Shown: one piece after another, positions 1 to 11,795 of the stretch | Position numbering within the stretch: the first letter of the stretch is position 1 | Layout: each line of letters opens with the position of its first letter | From: Haliclona indistincta | Lineage: Eukaryota; Porifera; Demospongiae; Haplosclerida; Chalinidae | NCBI GenBank assembly: GCA_964017065.1 | Contig: OZ024786.1 | Span: 12,471,596-12,535,595, forward strand | Direction: 5' to 3' | Length of the DNA: 64,000 nt | Position numbers and translations under genes: made by a program | The notes under the pieces: generated by a model | Seen by the model: the letters and a program-made list of their open reading frames with translations, nothing else | Database searches by the model: none | Told to the model about the DNA's origin: nothing

Positions 1-510
1 TTTGGATTATCAACGTCACCTTTCATTTTTGTATATCTAATAACAATCTCTCTACTGAATCCAAAAGGCGATGCAGCTGTAAACTTAGCTCACGTGCCGA
101 TGATACATGCACGCGGTAGCACCTCTGATGCACGTGATCAATGTGTGGCTGACCCGATCATGGCTACTACATCAAGTACCGAGGCTACCGAGCTCACGAG
201 ACATGCAAATGGGAGACGGCGATGTGTACAGGTGTAGGTGTACAGGTGAGTAGTGTTTGTATTGCTAAACTAGAGAGTAAACACATGAATATACGGACAT
301 AATTATATTTAACATTATTATTTTTATCTCAATGGTATAAGTAGTCGACAGTTAGCCTCGTACTGTCTATAGATAGCTAGGCACCATACATAGCCAATAA
401 ACTGATTATATAGTGATATAATTATAGCTAGCGCCGGGTCTCATATATAATTATGTATGAACATAAATTATAGTGTTGCGTATAATAGAGTCTTATTGGT
501 AACTATATAT
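1..510. other. AT-rich non-coding sequence left of the tandem array
   Basis: No convincing coding exon, RNA gene or transposon end is visible here. The sequence is AT-rich with scattered short palindromes and leads directly into the 84/86-bp tandem array. Confidence 0.5.
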
Positions 511-2914
511 ACACATGTAGACTCTCTTGTCGGCAGTCACCAGCCTCGTGCTGTGGACTTTGTAGACTATAGAGATAGTAACTGGGCTATGGTAATGCAC
601 ATGTAGACTCTCTTGTCGGCAGTCACCAGCTTCGTGCTGTGGACTTTGTAGACTAGAGATAGCAACTGGGCTATGGTAATGCACATGTAGACTCTCTTGT
701 CGGCAGTCACCAGCTTCGTGCTGTGGACTTTGTAGACTATAGAGATAGCAACTGGGCTATGGTAATGCACATGTAGACTCTCTTGTTGGCAGTCACCAGC
801 TTCGTGCTGTGGACTTTGTAGACTAGAGATAGCAACTGGGCTATGGTAATGCACATGTAGACTCTCTTGTCGGCAGTCACCAGCTTCGTGCTGTGGACTT
901 TGTAGACTAGAGATAGCAACTGGGCTATGGTAATGCACATGTAGACTCTCTTGTTGGCAGTCACCAGCTTCGTGCTGTGGACTTTGTAGACTAGAGATAG
1001 CAACTGGGCTATGGTAATGCACATGTAGACTCTCTTGTCGGCAGTCACCAGCTTCGTGCTGTGGACTTTGTAGACTAGAGATAGCAACTGGGCTATGGTA
1101 ATGCACATGTAGACTCTCTTGTCGGCAGTCACCAGCCTCGTGCTGTGGACTTTGTAGACTATAGAGATAGTAACTGGGCTATGGTAATGCACATGTAAGA
1201 CTGTCTTGTCGGCAGTCACCAGCCTCGTGCTGTGGACTTTGTAGACTATAGAGATAGTAACTGGGCTATGGTAATGCACATGTAGACTCTCTTGTCGGCA
1301 GTCACCAGCTTCGTGCTGTGGACTTTGTAGACTAGAGATAGCAACTGGGCTATGGTAATGCACATGTAGACTCTCTTGTCGGCAGTCACCAGCCTCGTGC
1401 TGTGGACTTTGTAGACTATAGAGATAGTAACTGGGCTATGGTAATGCACATGTAGACTCTCTTGTCGGCAGTCACCAGCCTCGTGCTGTGGACTTTGTAG
1501 ACTATAGAGATAGTAACTGGGCTATGGTAATGCACATGTAGACTCTCTTGTCGGCAGTCACCAGCTTCGTGCTGTGGACTTTGTAGACTATAGAGATAGT
1601 AACTGGGCTATGGTAATGCACATGTAGACTCTCTTGTCGGCAGTCACCAGCTTCGTGCTGTGGACTTTGTAGACTATAGAGATAGTAACTGGGCTATGGT
1701 AATGCACATGTAGACTCTCTTGTCGGCAGTCACCAGCTTCGTGCTGTGGACTTTGTAGACTATAGAGATAGCAACTGGGCTATGGTAATGCACATGTAGA
1801 CTCTCTTGTTGGCAGTCACCAGCTTCGTGCTGTGGACTTTGTAGACTAGAGATAGCAACTGGGCTATGGTAATGCACATGTAGACTCTCTTGTCGGCAGT
1901 CACCAGCTTCGTGCTGGCGACTTTGTAGACTAGAGATAGCAACTGGGCTATGGTAATGCACATGTAGACTCTCTTGTTGGCAGTCACCAGCTTCGTGCTG
2001 TGGACTTTGTAGACTAGAGATAGCAACTGGGCTATGGTAATGCACATGTAGACTCTCTTGTCGGCAGTCACCAGCTTCGTGCTGTGGACTTTGTAGACTA
2101 GAGATAGCAACTGGGCTATGGTAATGCACATGTAGACTCTCTTGTCGGCAGTCACCAGCCTCGTGCTGTGGACTTTGTAGACTATAGAGATAGTAACTGG
2201 GCTATGGTAATGCACATGTAAGACTGTCTTGTCGGCAGTCACCAGCCTCGTGCTGTGGACTTTGTAGACTATAGAGATAGTAACTGGGCTATGGTATTGC
2301 ACATGTAGACTCTCTTGTCGGCAGTCACCAGCTTCGTGCTGTGGACTTTGTAGACTAGAGATAGCAACTGGGCTATGGTAATGCACATGTAGACTCTCTT
2401 GTCGGCAGTCGCCAGCCTCGTGCTGTGGACTTTGTAGACTATAGAGATAGTAACTGGGCTATGGTAATGCACATGTAGACTCTCTTGTCGGCAGTCACCA
2501 GCCTCGTGCTTAGAGATAGTAACTGGGCTATGGTAATGCACATGTAGACTCTCTTGTCGGCAGTCACCAGCTTCGTGCTGTGGACTTTGTAGACTATAGA
2601 GATAGCAACTGGGCTATGGTAATGCACATGTAGACTCTCTTGTCGGCAGTCACCAGCTTCGTGCTGTGGACTTTGTAGACTATAGAGATAGCAACTGGGC
2701 TATGGTAATGCACATGTAGACTCTCTTGTCGGCAGTCACCAGCTTCGTGCTGTGGACTTTGTAGACTATAGAGATAGTAACTGGGCTATGGTAATGCACA
2801 TGTAGACTCTCTTGTCGGCAGTCACCAGCTTCATGCTGTGGACTTCGTAGACTAGAGATAGTAACTGGGCTATGGTAATGCACATGTAGACTCTCTTGTC
2901 GGCAGTCACCAGCC
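511..2914. repeat. 84/86-bp tandem repeat array (minisatellite), about 28 copies
   Basis: A unit beginning near 'atgcacatgtagactctc' recurs from about 511 to 2914. Units are 84 or 86 bp, depending on whether 'tagactatagag' or 'tagactagag' is present. Common variants are C/T in 'cttgt(c/t)ggcag' and 'cag(c/t)ttcg'. Because 84 is divisible by 3, long open frames run through the array on the minus strand; they are artefacts of the repeat, not genes. Blocks around 737-1363 and 1760-2386 are nearly identical at an offset of 1,023 bp, so there is a higher-order period of about 12 units. The last unit degenerates at about 2910. Confidence 0.97.
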
Positions 2915-4424
2915 GGATGCTATTCATACCCATGATGGTAAGCTGAGGAATTCTAAACAAGTATAATACTTTGTTGTTCTATAGAGGATGCGTGCCAATG
3001 GGTCAGAATAACCTTCTCTAGCACGTATTCTACCACCAGCTCCTCTTCACTCTCTATTGCCAGCCTCTCCCTCATCTTTCCCCCTTCATCACCTAAAGAG
3101 GAGAATGAACAGGGACGAAATCAAAACCAAAGTTGTTATATTTTTATATATTACTGTATAATAATAATAACGACAATAATAATAATCATTACAACAATAA
3201 TAATCAGTTGTTGGATACACAATCTGTTGGAAAATAATGAGTTATGGTGCTTGCAAAAGAAGGGAGTAAGGCATACACGCACCTACAGTGAGCACCTTAA
3301 TTCACTCTCGCCTCGACTATCGCACAACTATGAGCCACGCCCATGCAGGCTCCACACTTCGTTGCCTAGTGTACTACGTTAGGGATTTTCTGTGGATGGA
3401 TAAACTTTAAGTTCTGTTCTTGTTGCTTCTGCAACATGCAGAAGCTGTACTTTAAAATTAATTATAGCTTGCACTTCATAATAATACAATGTGCCGCAGA
3501 ATCACGAGATGAGCTAGTCTATAGAACTTCACGACTGAGCAAATTCCGCATGGAATCAGTGGTCAGCAGCCTATGTGCGCAATCAGGAATCACGTGAAGA
3601 ATACAAAGTTGCCTCTCGTTCGACCCTCGACCGATGATGCAGTATTATACACCAACAGCTTATGTTTGATTTAAGCCTAGTGCTATAACAAGTTTACACT
3701 ATGAATATGCCATAGCTTATACCATTCTGATTAGTATAAGTTTAGTATAAGCAAGGCTAACTTATACCAGGAATATAAGCTATGCTTATACTAAGCTTAT
3801 ATCAAGTTGAGATATAAGCAACCTTAGAACTAGATTATATTAATGTTATAATACCCTCCTTAAACTACGCTATATTGAAGCTTTTTCACAGCTGTGCATG
3901 CTATTCATAGTAACAATACAAATTTATGTTGTCATGGCTGGTATTGGCATTGCATGCCCTCTTCTCTCTATATGCCCTTGGCGTTACACAGTGTGGCTCT
4001 AGTTTGCGTAGCTATAACTTTCTTCGTGAACATCAGAGTGACGTGAAACCTTTATCGATTGTTTACTTTGCATCTAGAAAACTGGATTGATAGGCTCAAT
4101 AACTTTCGCATTCTTATTTGCGAATCTTTGTGGGCTCTTTTGTAACATTGTGACAATAAATATTATCGCATTGTCTTAGATTACACTTTAGTATGTTAAC
4201 TGTGTTTGTGCTGTATCATCATTCCATTGGTCTTTGTATATAAGTAGCTCTCTGTTTCTTGTGAAAGATATCATTTCTCTTGTTCGATACTGAATATTAC
4301 CTACGTTACACTTTCGAACGCCATTGCTTCTTAATTGAAAATAAGGCCAGCGGTCACTTGAAATTGCATTCCCAATGGTTTTGTACATGATCCGAAATAG
4401 CCGCAGGTTCCTGTATACTCTATA
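2915..4424. other. Non-coding spacer between tandem array and NLR exons
   Basis: No gene is recognised in about 1.5 kb. It holds short AT-rich stretches ('aataataat' near 3165-3200) and small palindromic tracts built on 'cttatac/gtataag' at 3700-3830. It could be intron sequence of the NLR whose first three exons lie just to the right on the minus strand, because no matching NACHT exon is seen before the window edge. Confidence 0.45.
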
Positions 4425-4430
4425 GCTCAC

Positions 4431-4947
4431 CATTCATAGTAGTGGATTGTATTCTAGCACTGATTGTGGTCCCACCTGTGATAGTGAACACACACAGTAA
4501 CCTCACTAACTGAGTTGTGTTAGAGGGTTATACGTCTCTACTGGTTTACTAACTACACATGTTGTGTTGTAGTACCTGAGCGAGCTTGAGGGCAACCAAC
4601 TGCTGTAGCTAGCTCCTGAGCTACAGCAGGCTCGTCACACATCACGACAGCATCAATCAACATGACCCACTGGTTGCCGGTAGTGCTGCCTACCCACCGG
4701 TAGATTAGCTCCTGAAGCATACTAGCCAGGTCTCTGCAGCTTGCTTCGATGTTTGGAACAAGACTAGCGACTCGTAGTCCATTGGCGAGAAGTTTCCATT
4801 TGTGAGAGGGAAACTTGGCTTTTTGAAGCTCGAACAGAACTGAGTCGACATTGAAATCTGTAGCTGTGGTGAGATCACGGCATTAAATAACAGGATTACT
4901 ACAATAATCGTGATCTAACCTTGTACTGTGGACGAAGACACCGCCAT
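4431..4947 (-). CDS. NLR gene 0, 5' exons 1-3 only (Death-domain exon); NACHT exon not in window
   Basis: Three exons of a Death-NACHT-LRR receptor on the minus strand. Exon 1 (4920-4947) starts with ATG and encodes MAVSSSTVQ. Exon 2 (4576-4863, 288 nt) encodes a Death-type helical domain of about 96 residues, with FPSHKWKLLANGLR early and GNQWVMLIDAVVMCDEPAVA later. Exon 3 (4431-4475, 45 nt) follows. All junctions are GT-AG and phase 1, and agree with the intact copies at 49 and 62 kb. The large NACHT-LRR exon expected at lower coordinates is absent from 1-4430. It is either beyond the left edge, past the tandem array, or deleted. Death domains recruit adaptor or effector partners by homotypic contacts; the ligand is unknown. 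Confidence 0.75.
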
Positions 4948-5182
4948 GATAGCGAGCGCTGCTGACTTTGAACACCTGATCGCCCTAAAAGCCGCTGAAA
5001 CCGACTCGAAAGCCGAAAGCTACTAATACTTAGCCCCGCCCACACGCTCTTTGCAATTTTGGAGCTTCCATTACACGATTCAGCTATCTCAATGTCATGG
5101 TAAAAGTGTATTTACATGAAATGAATCTATTGTTATGCTGTCTCTCTACACGGATACATACCTTGTAGTAGATAAAATTTAT

Positions 5183-5552
5183 ACTGACTGTATAGTGATG
5201 CACGTGTTACACTGACTGTAGTATAGTGACGCATGTGTTACACTGACTGTAGTATAGTGATGCATGTGTTACACTGACTGTAGTGTAGTGATGCATGTGA
5301 TACACTGACTGTAGTATAGTGATGCATGTGTTACACTGACTGTAGTATAGTGATGCATGTGTTACACTGACTGTAGTATAGTGATGCATGTGTTACACTG
5401 ACTGTAGTATAGTGATGCATGTGTTACACTGACTGTAGTATAGTGATGGATGTGTTACACTGACTGTAGTATAGTGATGCATGTGTTACACTGACTGTAG
5501 TATAGTGATGCATGTGTTACACTGACTGTAGTATAGTGATGCATGTGTTACA
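5183..5552. repeat. 31-bp tandem repeat, about 12 copies
   Basis: The unit 'gtgatgcatgtgttacactg' plus 'actgtagtata' repeats every 31 bp from about 5183 to 5552 with few substitutions. The repeat lies in the spacer between the NLR 0 start and the disrupted NLR 1 tail. No function is visible. Confidence 0.95.
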
Positions 5553-5763
5553 GTACTGGTTACTGTATGCAGTGGTACAAGCAATAGTTAATGTATGGCT
5601 CCGCGTGTAACATTGGATTTATAATGAGCTTGCGGTCTCAACGAATCTATTTGGTCTATTTTTAACATAATTTAATTGTACTTCTGTTGTAGTGAAGAAA
5701 ATGTAATATACAAAATAATTTCTAATTTTTAAATATAACTATAACTGTAGATCCTCATGTTAA
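5553..5763 (-). pseudogene. Detached 3' end and 3' flank of NLR 1
   Basis: Positions about 5640-5763 match the 3' end and 3' flank of the NLR copies at 29.05 and 46.67 kb ('acaaaataatttctaat' and 'ctgtagatcctcatgtta'). The rest of the NLR 1 terminal exon resumes at 18873. The two pieces were one exon before the 13.1-kb nested insertion at 5764-18872. Confidence 0.7.
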
Positions 5764-6021
5764 CAAGTAAATTAAAAAGATTTCTATCGAAATCAAAAGG
5801 ATGTAGTGATGAAGAAATCTATCACTGGTTCACAATGTAAACCAACAAGGAACAAGCATGGAATGGTAACACGATTGACTTGCTAACAGACCATAGATCC
5901 CTACATCAGTGGCTGCTGTGGCCTGCAGACTATAGCTAGTTCAGCTAGTTACTGTTGACTGACACCTGACATGCATTGAATTGAATTCAGCTGTTTGTGA
6001 CAAAATATTGATCACAGTCTT

Positions 6022-6126
6022 TGTTAGCGCCTTCTCCCGATTCGTGAGGATACAACATGCACCATGAGGGATTCTGAAATTTCTTTTTTTTGTATAATTA
6101 GAATTATAGTAAAATTGTCCCAAACA
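6022..6126 (-). repeat. 3' LTR of the BEL/Pao element
   Basis: A 105-bp terminal repeat matching 11796-11900 base for base. It is unusually short for an LTR. It lies downstream of the gag-pol ORF on the minus strand, which ends at 6235. Confidence 0.93.
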
Positions 6127-6234
6127 TTCCGCCGGCCAAGACCGAACGGACTTTAATCAATGTGATACAATGATGAATGCGATTATATACGACACAGTTC
6201 AAGTAGTTCATGAGCAAGTGTCAGACTTGAAATG

Positions 6235-9200
6235 TCAATCTGAGTTCGGCAATATCAGGACTAACTTTGTCACAGGTCTTTTGTAGTTCCCTTTCTCTGT
6301 CTTCACATCAGCAACTCGGACATGCCCATCAGCACCAGGGTAAACCGCAGTTACTCGTGCGAGTGGCCACTGTGTCGGAACCATGTTGTCCTCCTTTATG
6401 CATACAACATCATTTACTTGAATGTTCTTCGATGGACGTCTCCACTTACTGAACTTAGACAGTTGAGTTAAGTAATCAGTTGACCACCGTTCCCAGAATT
6501 GACGCAGGAGTGCTTGACAAAGTTGCCAGCGACGCAAACTCGAAATAGGCTGGTACGCTGAAGACGAATCTGGTAAGGCTTCGAGAGGCTGTCCTATCAG
6601 GAAATGTCCTGGGGTAAGAGGCTCCACACCATCGTCAGGGTCAGCAATTGCTAGCGGTCGAGAGTTGAGGCATGCCTCAATCTGTGAGAGGACGGTTGTG
6701 AGCTCTTCGAAATTTAGCTTAGTTCCACCAACGATTTTCTTCAAGTGAAGTTTCATACTTTTGACTGCCGCCTCCCACAGACCACCAAAATGAGGAGCTT
6801 TCTCTGGAATAAACTTCCATTCTATGTTTTGTGCAGTACAGAATTGAGAAATTGTACCTTGTGTCTGCTGCCGATGTAGAAATTCAAATAATGACTTCAA
6901 TTCTCTGTCAGCTCCAGTGAAATTCGTGCCGTGGTCGCTCCAGATGACAGATGGTTTCCCTCTTCGAGCGATGAATCGTCTCAGAGCGGCGATGAATGCA
7001 TCAGTTGTCAAGTCTGATACGACTTCCAAATGTATAGCCTTGACTGAAAATGACACGAATACACTTACATATGCTTTCACCAGAACAGGTCGGCGCGTTG
7101 CTCCTAGCTTGATCAGTAAAGGACCGGCGTAGTCTACTCCAGTGTGTTGAAAGACAGGTCCTGGGACGAGCCGATCTGCAGGTAGCTGACCGAGTAGTTG
7201 TTGTTGAGTTCTTGCATATACTCTACGGCAGGTAACACATTTACGTGTTATTGACCTGATTGCCCGGCGAGCACCAACAATGTGAAAACGACGACTCAAC
7301 GAGGCCATTACTAAGGTAGGACCTGCATGTAACAGTCTCAAGTGTTCAGATCGTATTAGTAACTTGGTCACAGTGTGGTCTTTGGGAAGGATTACCGGCT
7401 GACGACTGATTGCATTGATCTTGGAGTGATCAGTTCTTCCTCTAACACAAAGTAGGCCTTGGCTATCGATGAATGGACACAGAGGAGCCAAACGTCCCTT
7501 TACTACTACGTTCTTCTTCACCAACATAATTTCCTTTGGAAACGAAGATGACTGTGCTACTGCAATCCAGTAGTTCTCCGCTGCCTCAAGCTCTTTGACA
7601 GTCAGGTATCCTTTGGTGCGATCATCTCTTGATTGTCGGCAATTGTGAATAAAACGCTTGATCCACGCCGTGACACGTTTTAGGAGAATGAAGCTTGAAT
7701 AATCATCAATAATTGGCAATGCTGTCTGAGAGGAAACAATCGTGGGAAGAGAGATCACTCTTACCTCTGATGGTTCTGGGTTTGGGATCATTGCCGGCAT
7801 CTCAGGCCACTCTGCTTCACTCATGCTCAACCACTCAGGTCCCTTCCACCACAGTTGGCAGTCCATTAGTTCGGATGGTAATAGTCCTCGTGATGCTGGA
7901 TCAGCTGGGTTATCGCCACTGCGAACATGCCGCCATCGCTCAGATGGTACAAGATCAATCACATTTGAAACACGATTTCCAACAAACGTTTTAAATCGTC
8001 TAGGGTTTCCTTTGAGCCAGCAGAGAACTACCATACTATCAGTCCAGGCAAATACTTGTGTAGATGTTATGTTGAGTACCTTTTGAGAATGATTGAGAAG
8101 TTTGGCTAATAGATTGGCTCCGGACAGTTCTAATCGTGGTATTGTGAGGCGTTTCAAAGGAGCTACCTTGGTCTTAGATTGCACGAGTGAAACGTGTATT
8201 CTTCCTGTCATGTCTACCATGCGAAGGTATATCACACCTGAGTATGCTACTTCTGACGCATCGCTGAATCCATGTAACTGCGTTGAGACAATTTTGACAT
8301 CTTTCGGATAGTAGCATCGTGATATCAATTTCTTTGTCAAGACAGGTAGTTCTCTCTTCCACTTCTCCCACGAGTCTCGGATGTCTTCTGGTACCGGTTC
8401 ATCCCATGCTATTCCTCTTTCCCATAGGCGTTGTAGCAATATCTTCACATAGATAATTGAAGGAGCAAACCAGCCTAGTATGTCGTATGTTTTAGCCACA
8501 TCTGAGACAAGTGCACGCTTGGTAAGCACTTCTAGAGAGGGGAATTCAGAAGCCGATAGTCGAAAGCAGTCCACCGACGCATTCCATTCTACGCCGAGTG
8601 CCTTGGCAAACCTGTCCGGATCCGGTATAGCTTGGGCGTGCGCCGGATCTAGCAAATTGACTGGCACACATTCCAGTGCTTTCTGATCGCTGCTCTTCCA
8701 TTTATGGAGTGTGAATCCTCCGGCACGAAACAGATCATGGAGTTGCTGTTGAAGTTGGATGGCTTCTTCAACCGAGTCTGCTCCGACGAGACCATCATCT
8801 ACATAGAACGACTTATGGACGGCTTGAGATGCAAGTGGGAACTTCGTTGCCAGCTCTATTGCATTTTGTTTTACAGCCATATTTGCTGCAAATGACGAGG
8901 ATGTAACACCAAAAGTCAGCCGAGTCATTCTATAGTCTTGAAGTGGTTGACTGCACTCTCTTCTCCACACAAAACGGTGTAGGTCGCGATCGTCTGGGTG
9001 TAGCAATATTGCTCGGTACATTTTGCTAACGTCTGTAGTCAAAGCTATTCTGTGGTGACGAAAACGCAGGAGTACGTCAACTAGAGATGAGTGCACAGTA
9101 GGACCTGTCATCAGCTGATCATTAAGGGATGTTCCAGATGTGGATTTGGAAGACGCATCGAACACCGCACGTACTTTTGTTGTGCTACTTGATTCCTTGA

Positions 9201-11745
9201 CAACGACTTGTATCGGCAGATAGAACACCTTTTCACATGGTTTCTTTAAGTCTTGATCAGGTACGATCTCAGCATGGTTTAACGTCAGGTACTCTTCCAT
9301 GACACCGTTGAAGCTTTGGAGTTGTCCCTTAGCCTTGAGAGAGTGCTCTAAAGAGATAAATCGTCTGATGGCTTGAGGTCTTGACTCACCGAGACGTGTT
9401 ACTTCTGACTTCTTGGGTAACGGAGCTATGAATCTGCCTGTCTCATCTTGCTTGTGATTCTCGTGGAAGTGCTTGAGGACGAACCTTTCTTCACATGACA
9501 TGGGTGTGTCTTCAGGAGGAATTTCTTCAATTTCCCAGAACTTACGAAGAAGTTCATCAGTTGTGACGACTGCACTGTGATGTACTACAACATGGTGTGT
9601 TGGTTCGGAAAGTCGTGCTTGATCACCTTGCATTGATCCAGCCATTACCCATCCGAATGAGGTTTCCATAGCAATGGGAGAACCAGTAACTCCGGACCGC
9701 CGGCCGTGTAGTAACACGGAACTGAATATGTCTACACCAAGCAGAATGTCAATGCTTCCGGGAGTGGCGAAGTCAGGATCTGCAAACTGAATGCCCTTGA
9801 GGTGAGTCCATGATTGGTCTACTTGAATTGGATGGATAGGGAGATCACACGTGACCTTCGGTAGGACAATAGCTTCGACATCGATCACCTTGTTCATTGA
9901 CCATATGGACGAGATCCGAAATTGCACAATCGATTGCATGTTGCTTTGACCTGAAATTCCACCAATGCCAGTGATCTGAGCTGCACGTTGAACGTGAGGA
10001 ATCTGCAAGAGATGTACGAGACGCTTGGAGACAAAGGAGGTTGAAGACCCAGAATCAAGAAGAGCTCTAGCTTGTATTGTAGTGCCATGGTTGGTAGTCA
10101 CAAGTACTCGGGCTGTCATCAGCAAGATCTGACTTGATTTGAGCGCAGATTGAGCAGTGTGTGATAGAACAGTCGGTAAAGAACTGGGTGCTGGAACAAC
10201 TGGGGAACCATCAGTTGGATTGGGGGGTTTCAGAAGATTTGTCTCGGAGTGCAACAGAGTGTGATGACGTCTTTGGCATACACGGCACCTGTGCACAGAG
10301 CTGCAATTCTTTCCAATGTGTCCTGTTCTGAGACAGTTTATGCACAGTCCATTCGACTTCACCAATCCGATCATTTGCTCATGAGACAATCCCTTGAATT
10401 TTGGACATGAGTGTATTTGATGGGTCGTGGATTTGCACACCACACAGGCTTCTTTGGCATTGCTTGGGGAAGGATTTGGAGTAGGACGTGGTGTCTGGAC
10501 GTTGACTGGAAAGGAAGGAATCTTATTTGGTGCACTTGGTCGATTCTTGATAGTTTCAGCTGCTTGTGCTCGAAGATTGAGAAAGGTTAGGAAATCAGAG
10601 TAGTGAGGGACAGAAGTGGAACTTTGACTGTACTTTTGCCATTCGAACATTGTGTTGTCATCTAATTTCAACTCAAGAGCGGACGTGATGAATTGCCCGG
10701 ACGGCTCGCAATCCATAGCTTTGAGGGCACGAAGATGTTGGTTGACGATGTCGTGGAGCCGTCTCAGTTCTTTGCCATTCCCATCTTTTAGTGCAGGAGC
10801 CTCGAGTATGGCACGAACATGTGCTTGATGTATTAGCCTTGGACGATCATAACGCTTCCGCAAACAGTCGATTGCCTCCTTGTAGTCATCACCCGAGTTG
10901 GATAATCCTTCCACAACGTAACGAGCATTTCCACCTTTCAGAGCTTGTTTCAGATACGCTAGCTTCTCAGCTTCGGTGAGACGTTTATGAGAGTGTACAG
11001 AGATAGAGAATTGTTCCCAGAATGATTGCCAATGAACGAAATTGCCGTCAAACGTTGGAACATCTAATCGAGGTAGTTTGACACTACCGTTAGGAGAGGC
11101 GGAGCTCTTGGCCTGATCTTGCAGAGTACGGCGTATCTTCAGAGCGATCTCGAAGTGTGTTTTTTGGAGGTCGGATTCTTGACCTGCTAGAGCGGGGTCT
11201 TCGGTTTCTAGTGCTAGTATTTCTCTTGACACGCAGTTGATCTCAGTTTTTGCGTCACTCAATTGACTCTCGTATTGCGACAAAAGACAAGCGTCGACAT
11301 CAGGAGTTGCTAGAGCAGTATCCACAGCTGTGGCAAGCTCTTCAATTTTCTTTTTGAGGTATGTCAGGCGTCTGGACAATTGTCGGTTGGGAGGAGTTCG
11401 GGAGGACGTTGAAGCAGACGAGGTCACGGTGTATTCTTCACATTCGGCAATAAGCTGATGAATTTGTGAAGTCAGTCGAGCAGTCCATTCATGGTGCTTG
11501 TCTAGCTCGGCTTGTTCTGTAGCGAGCTCAGTGTCATCTACCAAATCTACTATTGACAGATGATTGGTCTTGAAGTCTGTCGTGGCCTCTTTCAATTGTT
11601 CTAGTTCGCGTATGAGAGATGCCAAAGTTGTAGTCGTACGTTCTTTGTTCTTTCCAATCTCGGATACTTTTGCTGTTACGTTTGTAATAGTGTGACAGGC
11701 AACGCTACGACGTCGACGATGGCTTCTTAAAGCTTCCTCGGCCAT
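6235..11745 (-). CDS. BEL/Pao gag-pol polyprotein, 1836 aa
   Basis: A single fused polyprotein. A coiled-coil-like, charged gag spans about residues 1-430. Three Cys/His zinc-knuckle-like clusters follow at about 435-505 (CVVCKSTTHQIHSC, CINCLRTGHIGKNC, CRVCQRRHH). The retropepsin-type protease has ALLDSGSSTSF near 560. The BEL-type reverse transcriptase carries FYVDDGLVGADS near 980. RNase H has GFSDAS near 1160. The integrase has a CVTCRR zinc region and DDE residues in GVDYAGPL (about 1538), SDHGTNF (about 1602) and EKAPHFGGLWEAA (about 1651). No stop or frameshift interrupts it, and all catalytic motifs seen are intact. The protease, RT, RNase H, integrase order is as expected for BEL/Pao and Gypsy, and the YVDD/DDE context fits BEL. 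Start chosen as the first ATG after the primer site. Confidence 0.95.
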   Translation of the reverse strand: MAEEALRSHRRRRSVACHTITNVTAKVSEIGKNKERTTTTLASLIRELEQLKEATTDFKTNHLSIVDLVDDTELATEQAELDKHHEWTARLTSQIHQLIAECEEYTVTSSASTSSRTPPNRQLSRRLTYLKKKIEELATAVDTALATPDVDACLLSQYESQLSDAKTEINCVSREILALETEDPALAGQESDLQKTHFEIALKIRRTLQDQAKSSASPNGSVKLPRLDVPTFDGNFVHWQSFWEQFSISVHSHKRLTEAEKLAYLKQALKGGNARYVVEGLSNSGDDYKEAIDCLRKRYDRPRLIHQAHVRAILEAPALKDGNGKELRRLHDIVNQHLRALKAMDCEPSGQFITSALELKLDDNTMFEWQKYSQSSTSVPHYSDFLTFLNLRAQAAETIKNRPSAPNKIPSFPVNVQTPRPTPNPSPSNAKEACVVCKSTTHQIHSCPKFKGLSHEQMIGLVKSNGLCINCLRTGHIGKNCSSVHRCRVCQRRHHTLLHSETNLLKPPNPTDGSPVVPAPSSLPTVLSHTAQSALKSSQILLMTARVLVTTNHGTTIQARALLDSGSSTSFVSKRLVHLLQIPHVQRAAQITGIGGISGQSNMQSIVQFRISSIWSMNKVIDVEAIVLPKVTCDLPIHPIQVDQSWTHLKGIQFADPDFATPGSIDILLGVDIFSSVLLHGRRSGVTGSPIAMETSFGWVMAGSMQGDQARLSEPTHHVVVHHSAVVTTDELLRKFWEIEEIPPEDTPMSCEERFVLKHFHENHKQDETGRFIAPLPKKSEVTRLGESRPQAIRRFISLEHSLKAKGQLQSFNGVMEEYLTLNHAEIVPDQDLKKPCEKVFYLPIQVVVKESSSTTKVRAVFDASSKSTSGTSLNDQLMTGPTVHSSLVDVLLRFRHHRIALTTDVSKMYRAILLHPDDRDLHRFVWRRECSQPLQDYRMTRLTFGVTSSSFAANMAVKQNAIELATKFPLASQAVHKSFYVDDGLVGADSVEEAIQLQQQLHDLFRAGGFTLHKWKSSDQKALECVPVNLLDPAHAQAIPDPDRFAKALGVEWNASVDCFRLSASEFPSLEVLTKRALVSDVAKTYDILGWFAPSIIYVKILLQRLWERGIAWDEPVPEDIRDSWEKWKRELPVLTKKLISRCYYPKDVKIVSTQLHGFSDASEVAYSGVIYLRMVDMTGRIHVSLVQSKTKVAPLKRLTIPRLELSGANLLAKLLNHSQKVLNITSTQVFAWTDSMVVLCWLKGNPRRFKTFVGNRVSNVIDLVPSERWRHVRSGDNPADPASRGLLPSELMDCQLWWKGPEWLSMSEAEWPEMPAMIPNPEPSEVRVISLPTIVSSQTALPIIDDYSSFILLKRVTAWIKRFIHNCRQSRDDRTKGYLTVKELEAAENYWIAVAQSSSFPKEIMLVKKNVVVKGRLAPLCPFIDSQGLLCVRGRTDHSKINAISRQPVILPKDHTVTKLLIRSEHLRLLHAGPTLVMASLSRRFHIVGARRAIRSITRKCVTCRRVYARTQQQLLGQLPADRLVPGPVFQHTGVDYAGPLLIKLGATRRPVLVKAYVSVFVSFSVKAIHLEVVSDLTTDAFIAALRRFIARRGKPSVIWSDHGTNFTGADRELKSLFEFLHRQQTQGTISQFCTAQNIEWKFIPEKAPHFGGLWEAAVKSMKLHLKKIVGGTKLNFEELTTVLSQIEACLNSRPLAIADPDDGVEPLTPGHFLIGQPLEALPDSSSAYQPISSLRRWQLCQALLRQFWERWSTDYLTQLSKFSKWRRPSKNIQVNDVVCIKEDNMVPTQWPLARVTAVYPGADGHVRVADVKTEKGNYKRPVTKLVLILPNSD

Positions 11746-11795
11746 GATTATATATGGATGTGACTCACTTTAGAATCCGGCTCGGTGGACCATTA

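Noticed and set aside
1..2914. CRISPR-like array
   Set aside because: Units are contiguous without unique spacers, and the genome is eukaryotic.
493..2960. Long minus-strand ORFs with repeated HYHSPVAISSLQSPQHE-type peptides
   Set aside because: They follow the 84-bp repeat, whose length is a multiple of three; every frame stays open, and there is no start or splice context.
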